Positions 53,604 to 63,166 of a DNA stretch of 64,000 nucleotides are shown here, piece after piece. The stretch is taken from NCBI GenBank assembly GCA_003054695.1, contig QAZA01000050.1:62001-126000 (forward strand). Reading direction: 5' to 3'. Under the pieces are notes generated by a model. The model worked only from the letters and a program-made list of their open reading frames with translations, had not been told where the DNA came from and did not search any database. The stretch comes from Verrucomicrobia bacterium LW23 (GTDB lineage Bacteria; Verrucomicrobiota; Verrucomicrobiia; Methylacidiphilales; UBA1321). Numbering within the stretch: position 1 is the stretch's first letter; each line of letters starts with the position of its first letter. A program made the position numbers and the translations under genes.

Positions 53604-53779
53604 CCCGCAAGGCGCTTCGCAATGCAATCGAAAGTGCGCCCTGGGGCCAAAACGCCTTGCTTGCCACTGGAGGGCGATTCCTCCTCCGCGTCATCCTTCG
53701 CGGCACTAAAGTTTGTCGACATTCGACTAACGTGGAGAAGATTCCCCCCTTTTCCCCCGCCAGCCCGGCGGCTCGGGCC

Positions 53780-55369
53780 TTAAACGTCACGCGCGCCACG
53801 CAGCCCCGGGCCGCCGGCGGCGATGTAGCCGCCGCTTTTACCCTCGGCGTCGCTGGTGATCCAGAACGAGTAGAGATCGCCGCGATCCATGCGGAACTGC
53901 AGGCGGATGTTCGCATCGCCCAGCCCGGCAAGGTCCGTCTCCTTCCAGCGCACCTCCGCCCGCGTGCTGTTGCCTTGAAAGCCGGCGCAGTCGCCGTAGG
54001 CGAGGCCGGGGATGGGGTTGCCATGCTCGTCGATGGCCTGCACCTGCAGCCGCGAGCCCGAGGTGGCCGCGTTGACGTATAGGCGCGTGCCCTTGAAGCG
54101 TAGCTTTCGCGTCTGGACCACCGCCGTGGGGAACGCCGGGCGCATGGAGGCAAAGCCGTCGCGACGCAGCCGGGCCAGACCCACCGCGCCGTTGCCGTAG
54201 GTGCCGCTGGTGCGCCAGTTGTCGGGGGTAATGCGCTCGGGCTCGCCCGCGTAGGCGGAGTAGTAGAACCAGAGCTCGTCGCCGACAACCAGGCACATGC
54301 CGGCGCTGGATTCCACGTAGCCGTACTCCCACGATCCATACTCGCGGCGCGCCCCGATAAACGGCGTGCGGTCCGGCCGGTGCCAGTGATAGCCGTCGCG
54401 GCTGCTGCTGAGATACAGCTCCGTAAGCTTGGGCAGGCCGCTGCGCTCGCCCACCTGGTTCCACGGCCCGTGCAGAATCTGGTGAAAGCCGAGCATCAGG
54501 CTCTCGTAGGGGAACGCGTCAAAATTATAGAGCTGCGGGAGGTGGCACTTGCCCTGGTCAAAGCAGTCCACGCGCAGCCATTTGCGCATCGTCTCCTTTG
54601 TCCACGTCGCGCTTTCGATGAAGGTATCGCCCTCGTGGTAATAGCGCGTGCGGCCCAGCGTGCTGTCCCACATGCGGATGCTTTGCACCCACTTGCGGCG
54701 GAACGGGTCGTAGTACATGGTGCTGCGGTCGTCCATGGGGCCGGATTTCCCGTCGTCGCGCCAGTGGATGCCGTCGGGAGAGGTGAAGAGCCGGGCGTGG
54801 AAGTGATCGATCCACGGCGGGCCCATCGGGTTGGGCTCGCGCAGCAGCATCTTGTAGCGCTCCTGCGGGTTGTCGGTCGCGTGGTCGATAAGCACCGCGC
54901 CGGAGTCCGGATGCACATCTTTGGGCAGGATGAGGTTGGTGCCGGGGCAAACATCCAGCTCCGGGCGCTCCCAGTGGATGCCATCGCGGCTTGTGGCCAG
55001 GGCGGCGTAGCCCAGATAGCCCGTCATGTACCACATCTTGAAGAGCTGGTCCCTGTCATCAAACCACACACCGCCGGCCTTGGAGATGGCGCAGGCGGGA
55101 AACTCCGCGCACGTCTCCTCCGCCGACTGCGGAAAGTGCACCGGGTTGCCGGTATGTTTGACGGGGCGATGAAACACGCGCGCCATGCTGGTGTTTCTGA
55201 TATCCAGCAGGAAGTCGTCCACAAACAGCTGCCGCCCCAGGCTGACATCGATCACCTCCGGCAGCGCCTCCAGATACGGAACCGGCAGCGGTTGCGTGTG
55301 GGTAAAGTCGGCGTGCTGAGCCGGAGGCCAGGGTTGAGGCAGGGTGATTCCGTTGTGCAGGGTTGTCAT
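53780..55369 (-). CDS. Five-bladed beta-propeller glycosidase-like protein (GH32/GH43 type)
   Basis: 529 residues without signal peptide. A propeller is indicated by repeated blade motifs SRDGIHWERPE, SPDGIHWRDDG and SSRDGYHWHRPD, separated by 70-150 residues, and by LFVDDFLLD, FKMWYMTGYLG and ESSAGMCLVVGDELWFYYSAYAGE that match GH32/43-like hydrolases common in this phylum. A C-terminal beta-sandwich begins near residue 430. Catalytic acids cannot be assigned with confidence. It is divergent from the FCD-AraC gene, whose regulation it may share. Confidence 0.8.
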   Translation of the reverse strand: MTTLHNGITLPQPWPPAQHADFTHTQPLPVPYLEALPEVIDVSLGRQLFVDDFLLDIRNTSMARVFHRPVKHTGNPVHFPQSAEETCAEFPACAISKAGGVWFDDRDQLFKMWYMTGYLGYAALATSRDGIHWERPELDVCPGTNLILPKDVHPDSGAVLIDHATDNPQERYKMLLREPNPMGPPWIDHFHARLFTSPDGIHWRDDGKSGPMDDRSTMYYDPFRRKWVQSIRMWDSTLGRTRYYHEGDTFIESATWTKETMRKWLRVDCFDQGKCHLPQLYNFDAFPYESLMLGFHQILHGPWNQVGERSGLPKLTELYLSSSRDGYHWHRPDRTPFIGARREYGSWEYGYVESSAGMCLVVGDELWFYYSAYAGEPERITPDNWRTSGTYGNGAVGLARLRRDGFASMRPAFPTAVVQTRKLRFKGTRLYVNAATSGSRLQVQAIDEHGNPIPGLAYGDCAGFQGNSTRAEVRWKETDLAGLGDANIRLQFRMDRGDLYSFWITSDAEGKSGGYIAAGGPGLRGARDV

Positions 55370-55601
55370 GGGAGAGGCAGGGAGATGGGGGAAGCGAAAG
55401 TCCGCATTTGTGCCGATTAACTTCTCGAATTGGTATGAATGATAGATAAAGGTTTACACGAAAAGCGAGGCCGTTTCGCGCCGCGCGGGAGCGATATGCG
55501 GGGCGTCGATCACCATAAGTGACGCCGGGAGCGGAGTCGTCGCGCGACACTTTCATTTCCAGCGTGTAGATTGTACCGCGTTACCCCAGAATCGGAAAAG
55601 C

Positions 55602-56396
55602 ATGGCCCTCCCCTCCCCGCCACATTCCAGCGACGAGCTTCGGGCTCTGTGCCGGCTCCGCTCCACGCTGGAGACCTTTGCGCTGGGCATGGCGAAGGAG
55701 CGCGCCGACTGGCCGGCGGCGCGTGAAGCCCTGGGGCGGCGGCTGGAGGAACTGCAGACCCGCGCCCGGCACGGTGGGCACGAGGCGTTCCACCGCGCGG
55801 ATATGGACCTGCACCGCGCGCTTGTCGCCGCCGCCGGGATGCCCGTGCTGCTGGAGAACTGGGAGCGCGTGGTGCAGGAGACCGATGCGTGGATTCTGCG
55901 CGTCAAGCAGGTCTACTGGCCCAGCCTCATGGCGCTCTATCGCGAGCACGTGCTGCTGCTGGAGGCGTGGGACGCCCCCGGCACCACCGTGGCGGAGCAC
56001 GCCACGCGCGAGCACCTGGAGGCCGGGTGGCACCGCATGGATGCCATGGAGGGGAAATCCCCCGCCGACGCCGGGCCGGTGGAGCGCGCCGCGTCGTTTA
56101 TCAGTACGCACTACGCCGGCCGGCTGGATGTGCCGTGGATTGCCGCCAACGTCAGCTTCGTCAGCGCCAGCCAGCTTACCCGGCTGTTTCACAAGGAGAA
56201 GGGGCTGCCGCCGCGCGCGTGGATCCGACAGGTGCGCCTGGAGCACGCCGCGCAGCAACTGCGGTCCACCACGGAGGACATCGCGGCGGTGGCCCGGCAG
56301 TCCGGCTACCGCAACGTCTCCCATTTCGTCCGCGATTTCCGTGTGCACTTTGGCATCACGCCGCGTCGCTACCGGGAGAAGGAGGACGCGGGATAG
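55602..56396 (+). CDS. Transcriptional regulator: FCD sensor domain fused to AraC-type DNA-binding domain
   Basis: 264 residues. Residues 10-130 have the all-helical FCD fold that is normally the effector domain of GntR-type regulators (LRALCRLRSTLETFALGMA, FHRADMDLHRALVAAAGMP). Residues 160-262 are an AraC/XylS double helix-turn-helix (SFVSASQLTRLFHKEKGLPP, RQSGYRNVSHFVRDFRVHFG). The N-terminal winged helix usual for FCD proteins is missing, so the effector domain has changed DNA-binding partner. It is divergent from the propeller glycosidase and upstream of the sialidase-like, kinase and aldolase genes and probably controls them. Confidence 0.85.
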   Translation: MALPSPPHSSDELRALCRLRSTLETFALGMAKERADWPAAREALGRRLEELQTRARHGGHEAFHRADMDLHRALVAAAGMPVLLENWERVVQETDAWILRVKQVYWPSLMALYREHVLLLEAWDAPGTTVAEHATREHLEAGWHRMDAMEGKSPADAGPVERAASFISTHYAGRLDVPWIAANVSFVSASQLTRLFHKEKGLPPRAWIRQVRLEHAAQQLRSTTEDIAAVARQSGYRNVSHFVRDFRVHFGITPRRYREKEDAG

Positions 56397-56501
56397 CAAA
56401 AATGTTCCGTTTTGCGCCTGAAAATGTGCGGAAACCTGCAAAAGAGGGCAATGACGACGCGCGGGATTGCACGCTGGGAAAGATCTGGCATGGAAGGAGT
56501 T

Positions 56502-57668
56502 ATGACCCAAACCGAAGACTTGCTGCAAATCCTCGACCTTGCACTGGTTCCTCCCGTCCTCAACACCAACCCGCTGCCGCGGTACGATTACGATCGCCTG
56601 GACTACGGCATGACGATTGGCCTGGAACGCACGCGCGGCGGCCGCCTCTGGGCCTGCTGGGTGGGCGGCGGCGACAGCGAGAAGGCCTTTTTTGTGCTGG
56701 CCACCAGCGACGACGACGGAGCGACCTGGTCCAAACCGCGCCTGGTGATCGACCCCCACGACGACGCCCTGCCCTTTGCCCGCCGCACCCTGGTGGGCAA
56801 CCTGTGGCTCGATCCCCTCGGCCGCCTCTGGCATTTTTTTGACCAGGCGATGACCTTCTTCGACGGCCGCGGCGGCGCCTGGTACACGCGCTGCGATAAC
56901 CCCGACGCGGACGCGCCGCAATGGACCACGCCGGTGCGCATCTGGCACGGCGCCACACTCAACAAGCCCACGGTGCTCTCCACGGGCGAGTGGCTGATGC
57001 CGATCTCGCTGTGGAATCGCGGCATGATCCCCCGAAAGCTGCTGCAGGACGCAGTGCCGTATGAGCAGTGGCCCGCAAACCCGCTGGCGGATTCCTTTCC
57101 CGAGCTGGACGAGCTGCGCATGGCCCACGCGTGGGTCTCCCGCGACCAGGGCGCCACGTGGCAGCGGCGCGGCGGAGTGCGGTTTCCCTGGCCGGACTTT
57201 GATGAGCACATGTTTGTGGAACGCCGCGACGGCAGCATCTGGATGACGGCCCGAACGGGCAACAACAACGGCATGTTCCAAAGCGTCTCCCGCGACGGCG
57301 GCGCCACCTGGAGCGAGCCGGAGCTTTACCTGCAGCAGTGCAGCGCACGCCATTTTATCCGCCGCCTCAGCTCCGGGCGCCTCCTGCTGATCAAGCACGG
57401 CATCCCGGTGGAAACGCGGCCGCCGGACCGCTCGCACCTGACAGCCTACCTCTCCGACGACGACGGCAAAACCTGGCAGGGCGGCCTTGTGCTGGACGAG
57501 CGCACGGGCGTAAGTTACCCGGACGGCGCGCAGGCCGACGACGGGCGCATCTTTATCTCCTACGACTACAACCGCGACACAGATGGCAACATTTTGCTGG
57601 CGCGCTTTACGGAGGCGGATGTACTTGCCGGCCAATGCGTTACGCCGGGCTCCGCCCTGAAGTGCTGA
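56502..57668 (+). CDS. Sialidase-like (BNR repeat) protein
   Basis: 388 residues. Four Asp-box-type repeats are visible: SDDDGATW, SRDQGATW, SRDGGATW and SDDDGKTW, the mark of a six-bladed sialidase propeller. Conserved arginines are present, but the full catalytic triad cannot be confirmed. No signal peptide, so it may act on an imported sugar or oligosaccharide. The start at 56502 follows GGAAGGAG, but several earlier in-frame ATGs exist (56451, 56490). It opens the catabolic set downstream of the regulator. Confidence 0.8.
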   Translation: MTQTEDLLQILDLALVPPVLNTNPLPRYDYDRLDYGMTIGLERTRGGRLWACWVGGGDSEKAFFVLATSDDDGATWSKPRLVIDPHDDALPFARRTLVGNLWLDPLGRLWHFFDQAMTFFDGRGGAWYTRCDNPDADAPQWTTPVRIWHGATLNKPTVLSTGEWLMPISLWNRGMIPRKLLQDAVPYEQWPANPLADSFPELDELRMAHAWVSRDQGATWQRRGGVRFPWPDFDEHMFVERRDGSIWMTARTGNNNGMFQSVSRDGGATWSEPELYLQQCSARHFIRRLSSGRLLLIKHGIPVETRPPDRSHLTAYLSDDDGKTWQGGLVLDERTGVSYPDGAQADDGRIFISYDYNRDTDGNILLARFTEADVLAGQCVTPGSALKC

Positions 57669-57714
57669 TAAGCGCGCCCAACCCGGCCGCCGTCAGGGCG
57701 CGCCACCTGCGGGA

Positions 57715-58896
57715 ATGGCCAAGCGACTCTGCCAAATGAGCGCGGCCGCTGAGCACGGGCGCGGCCCCCGGGCCGGCGTTTATTACTGGAAGTGCGATCG
57801 CCCCGCGGCGCTGCACGGCGTGCGCAAGCCGTCACCGGGCACGCCCGGGGCCGATCCCGACGCGGCGATTGCGGCTGCGCTTAAGCCGCTGCTTGTCAAC
57901 GCGTTGGGAGATCGCGCCGTTAACCTGCGCCCCGGCGGCGGCAAGGGCAACCACCGGACGTTTCTGCTGGACTACGCCGGGGGCACCGCCTTTGTCCGCG
58001 TGGAGGACGGCCCGGAGGGCGACGGCCATCTCGCTGTGGAATCCCGCGTGCTGGAGGAGGTGCGCGCGTGCGGCGTGCCGGTGCCGGGCGTCATCTTTAC
58101 GGATGCATCGCGCCGCCGCGTTCCGTTTGCCGTGCAGGTCATCGAGTATCTGGCGTGCCCGGACCTGAATGCGCTGCGCCGCACGGGGCGGCTGCAGCTG
58201 GAACGCACCGCCCGGGAGATCGGCCGTAACGTTGCGCTGTGGCAGAGCGTGCCGGTCGCGGGGTTCGGTCCGTTTGATCCAGAGAAAACGGAGGCCAGCG
58301 GCGGGCGGCTGACCGGCTATCATTCGTCCTACGCGGCGTACTTTACGCTGCATCTGGATCGCCATCTCGCGCTGCTGGCGGAGGAGGGATTTCTCTCGCA
58401 CCACGAAGCGCGGGCGATCCGCGGGGTGATTACCGAGCACGCGAAGCTTCTGGAGTTGGGCTACGGCGCCAGCGGCGGCGGATACCTGGTACATAAGGAT
58501 CTGGCGCTGTGGAACATCCTTGGCACGGAGGACGGCATCCGCGCGTTTATCGACTGGGACGATGCGATTGCGGGTGATCCCACGGACGATGTGTCGCTGC
58601 CCGCCTGCTTTTATCCGCCTGCCGTCGCCCAGGCTGTGGTGGAGGGCTACGCGTCGCGCCGTCCATTGCCCGTGGACTTCTCGCCACGCTACTGGCTGCA
58701 TCTGCTGCGCAACATGGTCGTGAAGGCGGTGATTCGCTGCGGCGCGGGCTACTTTGCCCCTGCCTCCTGCGGCGCGTTCCTGATGGACTCCGGCCAGGAC
58801 GGCCCCGCTTTTCGCGCATTTACCAGGCAGCGCCTGATGGCGGCGTACACCTGTCTGCGGGACGGCAAGAGCTTTAGCGACGAAGCGGGGCTATGA
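57715..58896 (+). CDS. Aminoglycoside phosphotransferase-fold kinase
   Basis: 393 residues with protein-kinase-like APH fold. Catalytic loop HKDLALWN (His260 to Asn267) and FIDWDD (metal-binding Asp) at about 280-285 are intact; the N-terminal lobe has GNHRTFLLDY, VRVEDG and ESRVLEE. The family phosphorylates small alcohols, amino sugars and sugars as well as drugs. The position before an aldolase, with a 4-bp overlap (ATGA), suggests it phosphorylates a sugar intermediate rather than an antibiotic. The first 30 residues look non-conserved; the start may be 57736. Confidence 0.8.
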   Translation: MAKRLCQMSAAAEHGRGPRAGVYYWKCDRPAALHGVRKPSPGTPGADPDAAIAAALKPLLVNALGDRAVNLRPGGGKGNHRTFLLDYAGGTAFVRVEDGPEGDGHLAVESRVLEEVRACGVPVPGVIFTDASRRRVPFAVQVIEYLACPDLNALRRTGRLQLERTAREIGRNVALWQSVPVAGFGPFDPEKTEASGGRLTGYHSSYAAYFTLHLDRHLALLAEEGFLSHHEARAIRGVITEHAKLLELGYGASGGGYLVHKDLALWNILGTEDGIRAFIDWDDAIAGDPTDDVSLPACFYPPAVAQAVVEGYASRRPLPVDFSPRYWLHLLRNMVVKAVIRCGAGYFAPASCGAFLMDSGQDGPAFRAFTRQRLMAAYTCLRDGKSFSDEAGL

Positions 58897-59660
58897 GCAC
58901 GAGTACGAGCATGAGCACCAACACAAGCGCGCTGCACAAAATGCGGTCGCAGGAGCCCTGCCTGGGCACGTGGCTCTCCTCCGGCTCGCCGGTGGTGGCG
59001 GAGCTCGCCTCCCTGTGCGGGCTGGATTGGCTGCTGCTGGACATGGAGCACGGCAACCTGGGCGAGGCGGACATCCTGCCGCACCTGCGCGCCATCCGCG
59101 GCCCGGCGGCCGTGGTTCGCGTGCCCACGCATGAGCCCGGCCTTATCGGCCGCGTGCTGGACCGGGGCGCCGACGCCGTTATGGTGCCGCACGTGGATTC
59201 GGCGGCCGAGGCGGAAGCCCTGGTGCGCGCCATGCGCTATCCGCCGCACGGGGATCGCGGCCTCTCCCGCTCCGTGCGCGCCTTTGGGTTCGGCCTGCGC
59301 GCTCCGGACACCGCGCCTGCCTCGCAGCCGCCGCTGCTTGCACAGATAGAAAGCGCAAAGGGCGTTGCCAACGTGGATGCCATTGCCGCGACTGCCGGCG
59401 TCGACATCCTCTTCGTCGGGCCGGCGGACCTGCGCCTCAGCCTCGGCTGCACGCCCGGCGCGCCCTCGTATGATGCTGCGCTGGAGCGCGTTATCGCCGC
59501 GGCCCGTACCAACGCAAAGCATGCGGGCATTCTCGTACGCGATCGAACCGAAACGGACGCGCTGCTTCAGCGCGGCTTTACAAAGATTGCCGTGGATTCC
59601 GACATGGCGATCCTGAAGGCCGGCTTCCTGTCTCTGGCCGGCATCCGTGGGGCCGCCTGA
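58893..59660 (+). CDS. HpcH/HpaI-family class II aldolase
   Basis: 255 residues. The metal-dependent pyruvate aldolase fold is clear: WLLLDMEHGN (with the Glu ligand), VVRVPTHEPGLI, ADAVMVPHVDSA, LLAQIESAKG (Glu), and DILFVGPADL (Asp). These enzymes split 2-keto-3-deoxy sugar acids or 4-hydroxy-2-keto acids into pyruvate plus an aldehyde. Start overlaps the kinase stop as ATGA, so they are translationally coupled. The first 12 residues are a repetitive MSTSTSMSTNTS. Substrate likely a deoxy-sugar acid from the glycan released upstream. Confidence 0.88.
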   Translation: MSTSTSMSTNTSALHKMRSQEPCLGTWLSSGSPVVAELASLCGLDWLLLDMEHGNLGEADILPHLRAIRGPAAVVRVPTHEPGLIGRVLDRGADAVMVPHVDSAAEAEALVRAMRYPPHGDRGLSRSVRAFGFGLRAPDTAPASQPPLLAQIESAKGVANVDAIAATAGVDILFVGPADLRLSLGCTPGAPSYDAALERVIAAARTNAKHAGILVRDRTETDALLQRGFTKIAVDSDMAILKAGFLSLAGIRGAA

Positions 59661-59665
59661 GCTCA

Positions 59666-60346
59666 CTACTCGGCGCGCACCTGGAGGCGGTAGCCGATGC
59701 CAGGCTCGTTGCGGATCTCCACGCCGGAGTCGGCTATCTTTTTGCGCAGGTGGGTGACGTAGACGCGGAGGTATTGCGCCTGGTCGGCGGCGTTGGGGCC
59801 CCACACGGTGGTAAGCACCTGCTTTTGGGTGATGATCTTACCGCTGTTTTGCATAAAGAGGCGAAGCAGGCTGTACTCAATGGGCGTCAGCCGCAACGGT
59901 TCGCCGCTCAGCAACACTTCGCGCTGGGAGAGGTCCAGGCTCAGCCTGCCGGCGTGCAGCACGGGCGTCTCGGCCGGTTTGGCGCGGCGCTGAATGACGG
60001 TGAGGCGCGCCAGAAGCTCGGCGGTGGAGAAGGGTTTGGTGACGTAGTCATCGGCGCCGCTCTCCAGCGCGGCCACCTTCACGTCTTCCTGATCGCGCAC
60101 GGAGAGGATAAGGACGGGCGTTTCGGTCCACTCGCGCAGCCGCAGCAGCACTTGCCGGCCGTCCATGTCGGGCAGGCCCAGGTCCAGCAGTATGACGTCG
60201 GGTTTGCGAAACACGGCCTCGCTGAGGCCGCGCGCGCCGTTGTCGGCCTCGTGCACCTCGTAACCGCGCGTCTCCAGCGCAAGCCGCAGCAGGCGCCGCA
60301 GTTGCACTTCGTCGTCGATAATCAGCGCGCGTGGGGGGGTGCTCAT
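59666..60346 (-). CDS. kdpE: KdpE response regulator
   Basis: 226 residues from the ATG at 60346, the size of E. coli KdpE; a start at 60397 overlapping the kdpD stop as TGATG is also possible. An OmpR-type two-domain regulator: receiver with acidic pocket (IIDDE), phosphorylated Asp in LLDLGLPDMDG, and Lys in YVTKPFS; winged helix with LTPIEYSLLRLFMQNSGK and YLRVYVTHLRKKI. When phosphorylated by KdpD it turns on the kdp transport operon. Last gene of the operon. Confidence 0.93.
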   Translation of the reverse strand: MSTPPRALIIDDEVQLRRLLRLALETRGYEVHEADNGARGLSEAVFRKPDVILLDLGLPDMDGRQVLLRLREWTETPVLILSVRDQEDVKVAALESGADDYVTKPFSTAELLARLTVIQRRAKPAETPVLHAGRLSLDLSQREVLLSGEPLRLTPIEYSLLRLFMQNSGKIITQKQVLTTVWGPNAADQAQYLRVYVTHLRKKIADSGVEIRNEPGIGYRLQVRAE

Positions 60347-60396
60347 ACCTGTCGGCGCAAGTTCTAGCAAGTCTGTGCGAAAACGGGAAGGACCCA

Positions 60397-63129
60397 TCAG
60401 CCCGCGCGCACCGGTTTGCCCTCTTCCTCCGCCAGCAGGCTCACCTGCAACGTAATGACAAACTCGGCGCCGGCCTTGCCATCCCGCCGCGCCCCGGCGG
60501 TGATGTCCCCGCCCTGCGCACGGAGCAGACCCCGTGCGATGGAGAGGCCCAGGCCGGTGCCGCCCGCGGGGGAACCCTCGGCGCGGTAAAACTTCTCGAA
60601 GATCTTGTCCTCATCGCCCGGCCTGATACCGGGACCGCCGTCCGCAATGGTGATAACCAGCTTTGAGTCGGCAGCTGCGCCCCCTCCCCCGCCGGGCAGC
60701 CGGGCGGATATCTCGATGGGCGTGCCATCCGGGGTGTAGACGGACGCATTGTGCACCACGTTGGCCACCGCCTGCGCCAGCAGGTGCGAGTCCACCTGCA
60801 CTGCCGGGAGCTCCGCCGGCACGTCGATGCGGACCGGGTGGCGCCTGCGCACATCGCCCGTGGTGGCAATATTCACGGCCTCCTGCAGCACGTCGCCCAG
60901 CAGGCACCACTCCTGCGCGGGCTTTACCACGCTGGCTTCGATCCGCGTCATCTCCAGCAGGTTATTGACGACGCGCTGGAGGCGCATGGAGGCGGTGTTG
61001 AGCTCCTGAAGATACTCGGCCTGCGGGCTCTCCGCGGCGCGCGGGCAGGAGGCCAGCCCCTCCACGGAGGCCTGGATGACGGTAAGCGGCGTTTTCAGCT
61101 CGTGCGAGACGCTGTCGAGCAGGGTCCGTTGCAGGCGCTCGGACTGGTGGAGCAGGTGCGCGCGCGTAGCCGCCTCCACCATTTGCTCTTTCTCCAGAAC
61201 CAGCGCCAGTTGCAGCGCGCATGCCTCCACGGAGACGCGCGACGAGAAATCCAGCACCGCGTCCTCCTCCAGGTGCAGCCCCAGCACGCCGATAACCGCC
61301 GTGGAAGTTTGCAGCGGAAACCACGTGGCCTGGGACTCCGGCAGCGTGTCGGTAAAGCGCCCCGCCGCCTGCCGGTGCTCGTACACCCAGTGGATCACCC
61401 CCCACTCCCTGGCCGAGGGCGCAAACGTGCCGGCGCCGTGGGGCGTTGGGGAGAGCGAGCGATCGGTATTGCTGGTGCGGATAAAGAGGGCGGTCTCCGC
61501 GCGGTGCAGCTCGTTGATGGTGCTGAGCGCCTCCCGGAGCCCGGCCTCGGGATCGGTCGCCAGCGCGGCGCTCTGGGTAACGCGCAGCAGTGCGGCTGTT
61601 TGCTTTTGCCGGCGGATCTCCGCCTGCTCGCGCTCGCGCAGGCGGGTGGTGAGGTGGCCCATGCACATCGCCACCACAAAGAACATGCCGAACATGATGA
61701 CGTCCTGCCACTTGTGGATGTGAAACGTAAAGTAGGGCTCGATAAAAAGGAAATCCCACATCAAGGCGCTTACCGTGGCCATCACCAGGACAGGCCCGCG
61801 GCCAAAACGCATGGAGGCAAAGACAATGCCCAGCAGAAACATCAGCCCCACAAAGACATAGCCCGCCTCCGCAAACACCGCGCAGCCCACGGCGGCTATC
61901 GCGGCGGAGATGCCCAGCGTCCAGCCATACTCCCGCGCCTGGTGCGGCGCCTCCCCCGCCTCCGGCTTGCGGAAGGTTCTTGCCAGGCGCGAGTTGGCCA
62001 GTATGGGGCGCACCATGCACACGTCGATATCGCCGCTGTGGGCCACCACGTAATCGGTCAGCAAATCGCGCAGCAGCGAGCGCCGGTTGGGTTTGCCCAC
62101 CACAATCTGCGTAACGTTGCGCTCCTGCGCCACCTCCAACAGCGCCTTGCCTACATTGTCGCCGGTAACGGAGACGACTTCCCCCCCCAGCTTGCGGGCC
62201 AGGTTCAGCGAGCGCGCCAGGCGCTCCTGATCCGCACGGGCCAGAGGCCGGGAGCCCTCCACCCACACAACCAGCCACTGGCAGGAGAGGCGCATCGCCG
62301 AACGGCGCGTCCAGCGGATGAGGCTCTCCGCGTAGGGGCTGGGGCCCACTCCCACCAGCAGCCGGGCGTTGGTGCGCCACGGGGTGCTAATGCGCCGAGC
62401 CCGGCGGATTTCCTCCAGGTCGCGATCGACATGCTCGGCGGTAAAGCGCAGCGCCATCTCGCGCAGGGCGGTAAGGTTGGCCTCCTTGAAGAAGCCCGTG
62501 GCCGCAAGCTCCGCGCGCTCGCCCATGTACACTTTGCCGGAGGCGAGCCGCGCCAGCAGCTTGTCCACGCTCAGGTCCACCAGCTCAATCTCATGGGCGC
62601 GGTCCAGGATGGAATCCGGCACGGTTTCGCTGACGGTAACGCCGGTGATCTGCCGCACGGTATCGACCTGGCTCTCAATATGCTGGACGTTGAGCGTGGT
62701 GTAGACATCGATGCCGGCGCCGATAAGCTCCAGCACATCCTGATACCGCCGGGCGTGGCGCGAGCCGGGCACGTTGCTGTGCGCCAGCTCGTCGACAAGC
62801 ACCAGCTGCGGCTTGCGGGCCAGGGCGGCGTCGATGTCGAACTCGCGGAGATTGTGGCCGCGGTGCTCCATGGAGCGCAGAGGCAGAAACGGCAGGCCCT
62901 CCAGAAGCTCGGCCGTCTCCCTGCGCCCGTGCGTCTCCACAATGCCCACCAGCACGTCCACGCCTTCCAGCTGCCGCTGGCGGGCGGCCCTCAGCATCGT
63001 GTACGTCTTGCCGACGCCCGGGCACATGCCCAGGAAGATGAACAGCCGGCCCGGCCGCTTCTGCGCATCGGCCCGCAGCAAATCGGCCAGCAACGCATCG
63101 GGATCGGGACGCAGGGGATCGTGGTTCAT
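60397..63129 (-). CDS. kdpD: KdpD sensor histidine kinase
   Basis: 910 residues, the usual length. An N-terminal KdpD ATP-binding domain with Walker A GMCPGVGKT (34-42) is followed by a universal-stress-like domain (about 250-375), four membrane helices of the DUF4118 region (about 400-490), a GAF-type domain, the HisKA box with phosphorylated His676 in SHELKTPL, and the ATPase core with NVVHNAS, DGGPGIRPGDEDKIFEKF and GTGLGLSIA. It senses potassium limitation and K+/ionic strength and phosphorylates KdpE. The TTG at 63132 adds one residue; the ATG at 63129 is used. Confidence 0.95.
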   Translation of the reverse strand: MNHDPLRPDPDALLADLLRADAQKRPGRLFIFLGMCPGVGKTYTMLRAARQRQLEGVDVLVGIVETHGRRETAELLEGLPFLPLRSMEHRGHNLREFDIDAALARKPQLVLVDELAHSNVPGSRHARRYQDVLELIGAGIDVYTTLNVQHIESQVDTVRQITGVTVSETVPDSILDRAHEIELVDLSVDKLLARLASGKVYMGERAELAATGFFKEANLTALREMALRFTAEHVDRDLEEIRRARRISTPWRTNARLLVGVGPSPYAESLIRWTRRSAMRLSCQWLVVWVEGSRPLARADQERLARSLNLARKLGGEVVSVTGDNVGKALLEVAQERNVTQIVVGKPNRRSLLRDLLTDYVVAHSGDIDVCMVRPILANSRLARTFRKPEAGEAPHQAREYGWTLGISAAIAAVGCAVFAEAGYVFVGLMFLLGIVFASMRFGRGPVLVMATVSALMWDFLFIEPYFTFHIHKWQDVIMFGMFFVVAMCMGHLTTRLREREQAEIRRQKQTAALLRVTQSAALATDPEAGLREALSTINELHRAETALFIRTSNTDRSLSPTPHGAGTFAPSAREWGVIHWVYEHRQAAGRFTDTLPESQATWFPLQTSTAVIGVLGLHLEEDAVLDFSSRVSVEACALQLALVLEKEQMVEAATRAHLLHQSERLQRTLLDSVSHELKTPLTVIQASVEGLASCPRAAESPQAEYLQELNTASMRLQRVVNNLLEMTRIEASVVKPAQEWCLLGDVLQEAVNIATTGDVRRRHPVRIDVPAELPAVQVDSHLLAQAVANVVHNASVYTPDGTPIEISARLPGGGGGAAADSKLVITIADGGPGIRPGDEDKIFEKFYRAEGSPAGGTGLGLSIARGLLRAQGGDITAGARRDGKAGAEFVITLQVSLLAEEEGKPVRAG

Positions 63130-63166
63130 CAACGGGCCTTGGACGGACTGGGGGAGTTAACCAGTC

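Noticed and set aside
57715-58896. Antibiotic resistance phosphotransferase
   Set aside because: APH fold only. The ATGA overlap with a pyruvate aldolase and the catabolic neighbours point to sugar metabolism.
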